From Streptomyces sp. Je 1-332 (GTDB lineage: Bacteria; Actinomycetota; Actinomycetes; Streptomycetales; Streptomycetaceae): a stretch of 64,000 nucleotides of DNA. Every line of letters begins with the position of its first letter. Positions within the stretch are counted from its first letter, which is position 1. The notes under the pieces were generated by a model. That model did no database searches, was not told where the DNA came from, and was given only the letters and a program-made list of their open reading frames with translations. The translations under genes were made by a program, and so were the position numbers. Positions 61,941 through 64,000 of the stretch are shown here, piece by piece. The stretch covers positions 5,084,001 to 5,148,000 of the forward strand of contig NZ_CP160402.1 in the NCBI RefSeq assembly GCF_040730185.1, written 5' to 3'.

Positions 61941-63260
61941 GTGACCAGCACAAAGCGCCGCATGCCCGACAGGCGCACCTATGTTCTCGACACCAGCGTT
62001 CTGCTCGCAGACCCGAACTCCATGTACCGCTTCGACGAGCACGAAGTCGTGCTGCCCGTCGTCGTGGTCACGGAGCTCGAGGCGAAGCGGCACCATCCCG
62101 AGCTCGGCTACTTCGCCCGGCAGGCCCTGCGCCTCCTGGACGACTGCCGGGTCAGGCACGGTCGCCTGGACGCGCCGATCCCGATCGGCGACCTGGGCGG
62201 CTCGCTGCGCGTCGAGCTCAACCACTCCGATCCCGGCGTGCTTCCGGCCGGCTACCGGTTGGGGGACAACGACTCACGGATTCTCGCCGTAGCGCGCAAC
62301 CTCCAGGCAGAGGGATACGACGTCACCGTCGTGTCGAAGGATCTGCCTCTGAGGATCAAGGCGTCCTCGGTCGGCCTCCTCGCGGAGGAGTACCGCGCCG
62401 AACTCGCCATCACGGACTCCGGCTGGACCGGAATGTCCGAACTGACCCTCTCCGGCGAACAGGTGGACCTCCTCTTCGAAGAAGACACCCTGTACGTCCC
62501 CGAGGCGGCCGACCTGCCCGTCCACACGGGCCTCACCATCCAGTCGGAGAGGGGCAAGGCCCTCGGCCGTGTCACGGCCGACGGCAACGTCCGTCTCGTA
62601 CGCGGCGATCGTGAGGCCTTCGGCATCAAGGGGAGGAGTGCGGAGCAGCGCATCGCGCTGGATCTGCTGCTCGACCCGGACATCGGCATCCTGTCGATGG
62701 GCGGCCGGGCGGGCACCGGCAAGTCGGCTCTCGCGCTCTGCGCGGGACTTGAGGCGGTCCTGGAGCGCCGCCAGCACCAGAAGGTGATGGTCTTCCGGCC
62801 GCTGTACGCGGTGGGCGGGCAGGAGCTCGGCTATCTGCCCGGCACGGAGGCCGAGAAGATGGGCCCCTGGGCCCAGGCGGTCTTCGACACGCTCGGTTCG
62901 GTGGCGGGCAAGGCGGTCATCGAGGAGGTGACGGCGCGCGGCATGCTCGAAGTGCTCCCGCTCACCCATATCCGCGGGCGCTCGCTGCACGACGCGTTCG
63001 TGATCGTGGATGAGGCCCAATCCCTGGAGCGGAACGTCCTTCTGACCGTTCTGTCCAGGATCGGGGCGAACTCCCGTGTCGTCCTCACTCATGACGTCGC
63101 CCAGCGCGACAACCTCCGAGTGGGGCGGTACGACGGGGTAGTTGCCGTTGTGGAGAAGCTGAAGGGGCATCCGCTCTTCGCCCACGTCACGCTCACCCGC
63201 TCCGAGCGTTCGCAGATCGCGGCCCTCGTGACCGAGATGCTGGAGGACGGTTCGATCTGA
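61941..63260 (+). CDS. PIN-PhoH family ATPase/ribonuclease (PhoH2)
   Basis: A 439-aa protein. Residues 8-150 form a PIN RNase domain ([39 protein letters not shown] with its acidic residues). Residues 210-435 form a PhoH helicase-like ATPase ([45 protein letters not shown]). PhoH2 proteins are RNA-unwinding RNases, widespread in actinomycetes. The GTG at 61941 lies after GAGGGGG; the longer frame upstream is leader sequence. Confidence 0.9.
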   Translation: MTSTKRRMPDRRTYVLDTSVLLADPNSMYRFDEHEVVLPVVVVTELEAKRHHPELGYFARQALRLLDDCRVRHGRLDAPIPIGDLGGSLRVELNHSDPGVLPAGYRLGDNDSRILAVARNLQAEGYDVTVVSKDLPLRIKASSVGLLAEEYRAELAITDSGWTGMSELTLSGEQVDLLFEEDTLYVPEAADLPVHTGLTIQSERGKALGRVTADGNVRLVRGDREAFGIKGRSAEQRIALDLLLDPDIGILSMGGRAGTGKSALALCAGLEAVLERRQHQKVMVFRPLYAVGGQELGYLPGTEAEKMGPWAQAVFDTLGSVAGKAVIEEVTARGMLEVLPLTHIRGRSLHDAFVIVDEAQSLERNVLLTVLSRIGANSRVVLTHDVAQRDNLRVGRYDGVVAVVEKLKGHPLFAHVTLTRSERSQIAALVTEMLEDGSI

Positions 63261-63695
63261 CCGAGTTCACCCTGGTTGCAGGGGAGTTGGCGCCGCCCGG
63301 CGAAGCGAAGGAGCTTAGCCGGGCGGCGTCTTGGCGTTCGCCCTTTTCCGAAAAACTCCTGGGGCAAACGAGGTGTGAGCTTTCACACGCAACGGGGAAT
63401 TGCCTTGCGGCGTCCGGCTGGGGCAGAGTCTGGGTCCTGTCAGGCCCCGCATGCGACACACCTGTACCTTGGGGGTACCTCCCACGCATTAAGCAGTGGG
63501 GGAGGTACCGCAAACCGGAAACATCAGAACTTCATAGTGGCCGTCGCATGCCGCCCGAGCACCACGCGGCGCTCCCGTAACGGGGGTTGCCCATCGGGCC
63601 CGTGCCTCCCGTGACCGATACCAAGTGGAGGCCAGCGCCAGGGGCAAGATTGCGTCCGCGAGGTCACCTAGCGGGCGATGCTGGAAGGAAACCGT
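63261..63695 (+). other. Long structured leader before the last gene
   Basis: No gene. CGCCGCCCGGC/GCCGGGCGGCG (63291-63328) probably terminates phoH. A strong GGTACCTCCCAC...GTGGGGGAGGTACC hairpin lies at about 63474-63510. The last 150 bases contain several GC stems, ending in GCGTCCGC...GCGGGCG just before the ribosome site GGAAGGAAA. A riboswitch is possible but none was identified. Confidence 0.5.
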
Positions 63696-64000
63696 GTGAG
63701 CCGGATTTCGGTCCGGGGATTCGCCGTGGCATCCGCCACCGCGGTCACCACTGTTGGCGCTGTCGTCGGTGTCGCCTCGGGCAGCACCCCGGGCGCCTCG
63801 AATGACAACGACTTCGAGGCGACGGCAAGCGACGCGACACTCCTCGCAGACATCCCCGCGGGTCAGCAGGCCCAGGTGCAGACCGCGTCCCTGACGCAGC
63901 AGGCCGACGCGCAGGCCACGGCCGCCGACACGGCCGCGAAGAAGTCCGCGGCAGAAGCGGCCCGCAAGCAGGCCGCCGAGTCGGCGATCGCGAAGCAGAA
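63696..64000 (+). CDS. Secreted protein, probably a lytic transglycosylase (truncated by window end)
   Basis: The first 101 residues of a secreted protein. A signal-like segment (RGFAVASATAVTTVGAVVG) is followed by an acidic patch, then an Ala/Gln/Lys-rich helical region (AAKKSAAEAARKQAAESAIA). This N-terminus resembles streptomycete proteins that end in a transglycosylase SLT domain, as I recall; that domain lies outside the window. GTG at 63696 follows GGAAGGAAA. The gene continues past base 64000. Confidence 0.62.
   Translation, partial: MSRISVRGFAVASATAVTTVGAVVGVASGSTPGASNDNDFEATASDATLLADIPAGQQAQVQTASLTQQADAQATAADTAAKKSAAEAARKQAAESAIAKQ

Noticed and set aside
63474..63510. GGTACCTCCCAC hairpin as a T-box or known riboswitch
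   Set aside because: It has no conserved loop sequences of those classes; it looks like a dispersed palindrome.

Overview
The window is high-GC DNA with GTG/TTG starts, 4-bp gene overlaps, mycothiol conjugate amidase (mca), a DasR-type operator in a chitinase promoter and many genes of streptomycete type. It is almost certainly a Streptomyces chromosome, or that of a very close relative. About 54 protein genes are supported, the last one cut by the window edge. I see no rRNA, no convincing tRNA, no CRISPR array, no prophage and no biosynthetic cluster.

Layout. 0.1-6.6 kb is housekeeping-like: a MarR regulator, threonine dehydratase, a DrrAB-type drug exporter, greA, a DUF4307 protein, mca and a small membrane protein. 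6.6-15.2 kb is an accessory island. It holds a large membrane-anchored NB-ARC/TPR (NLR-like) ATPase and a tightly coupled four-gene operon: a NrtR-like Nudix/winged-helix regulator, a PNP/MTAN-like nucleosidase, a large membrane protein and a small membrane protein. It ends with a Uma2-type nuclease. The nucleosidase and the large membrane protein share a short STVGI...SSV motif, and a 32-bp palindrome covers the operon's promoter. This is the best candidate for a new conflict or defence system. 15.4-29.4 kb holds a YyaL-type thioredoxin protein, a Mut7-C protein, a TetR/MFS efflux pair, a haemolysin-III protein, GTP-PEPCK, an aminotransferase, two tandem secreted trypsin-like proteases and an FG-GAP protein. 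30.2-32.1 kb has no genes; it is a 1.8-kb imperfect palindrome built of 83-bp tandem repeats.

32.1-39.5 kb encodes an N-acyl-D-amino-acid deacylase, a fold-III PLP deaminase, a KDG-type kinase, an IclR regulator, RidA and a GntP permease. Together these fit a pathway for N-acetyl-D-glucosaminate, the aldonic acid made when chitin is oxidised. A DasR-controlled GH18 chitinase lies just downstream, after an unusual Nramp-family transporter. 42.4-52.2 kb is a Tad/Flp pilus locus: CpaB, a TadZ-TadE fusion, a second TadE, TadA, TadB, TadC, Flp pilin, a TadG-like protein, a lipoprotein and an OmpA-family protein. 52.2-64 kb is mixed: an S1-like protein, a methyltransferase, a DinB protein, an AlkZ-like glycosylase, HxlR, DUF192, a membrane protein behind a strong intrinsic terminator, an IS110-family element, an aldo/keto reductase, uppS, PIN-PhoH and the start of a probable lytic transglycosylase.

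One pattern recurs across the window. The 3' ends of several unrelated genes, stop codon included, are tandemly duplicated (threonine dehydratase, TetR, RidA, the methyltransferase, and the 6.6-kb convergent pair). All assignments come from reading the sequence; no database search was run.
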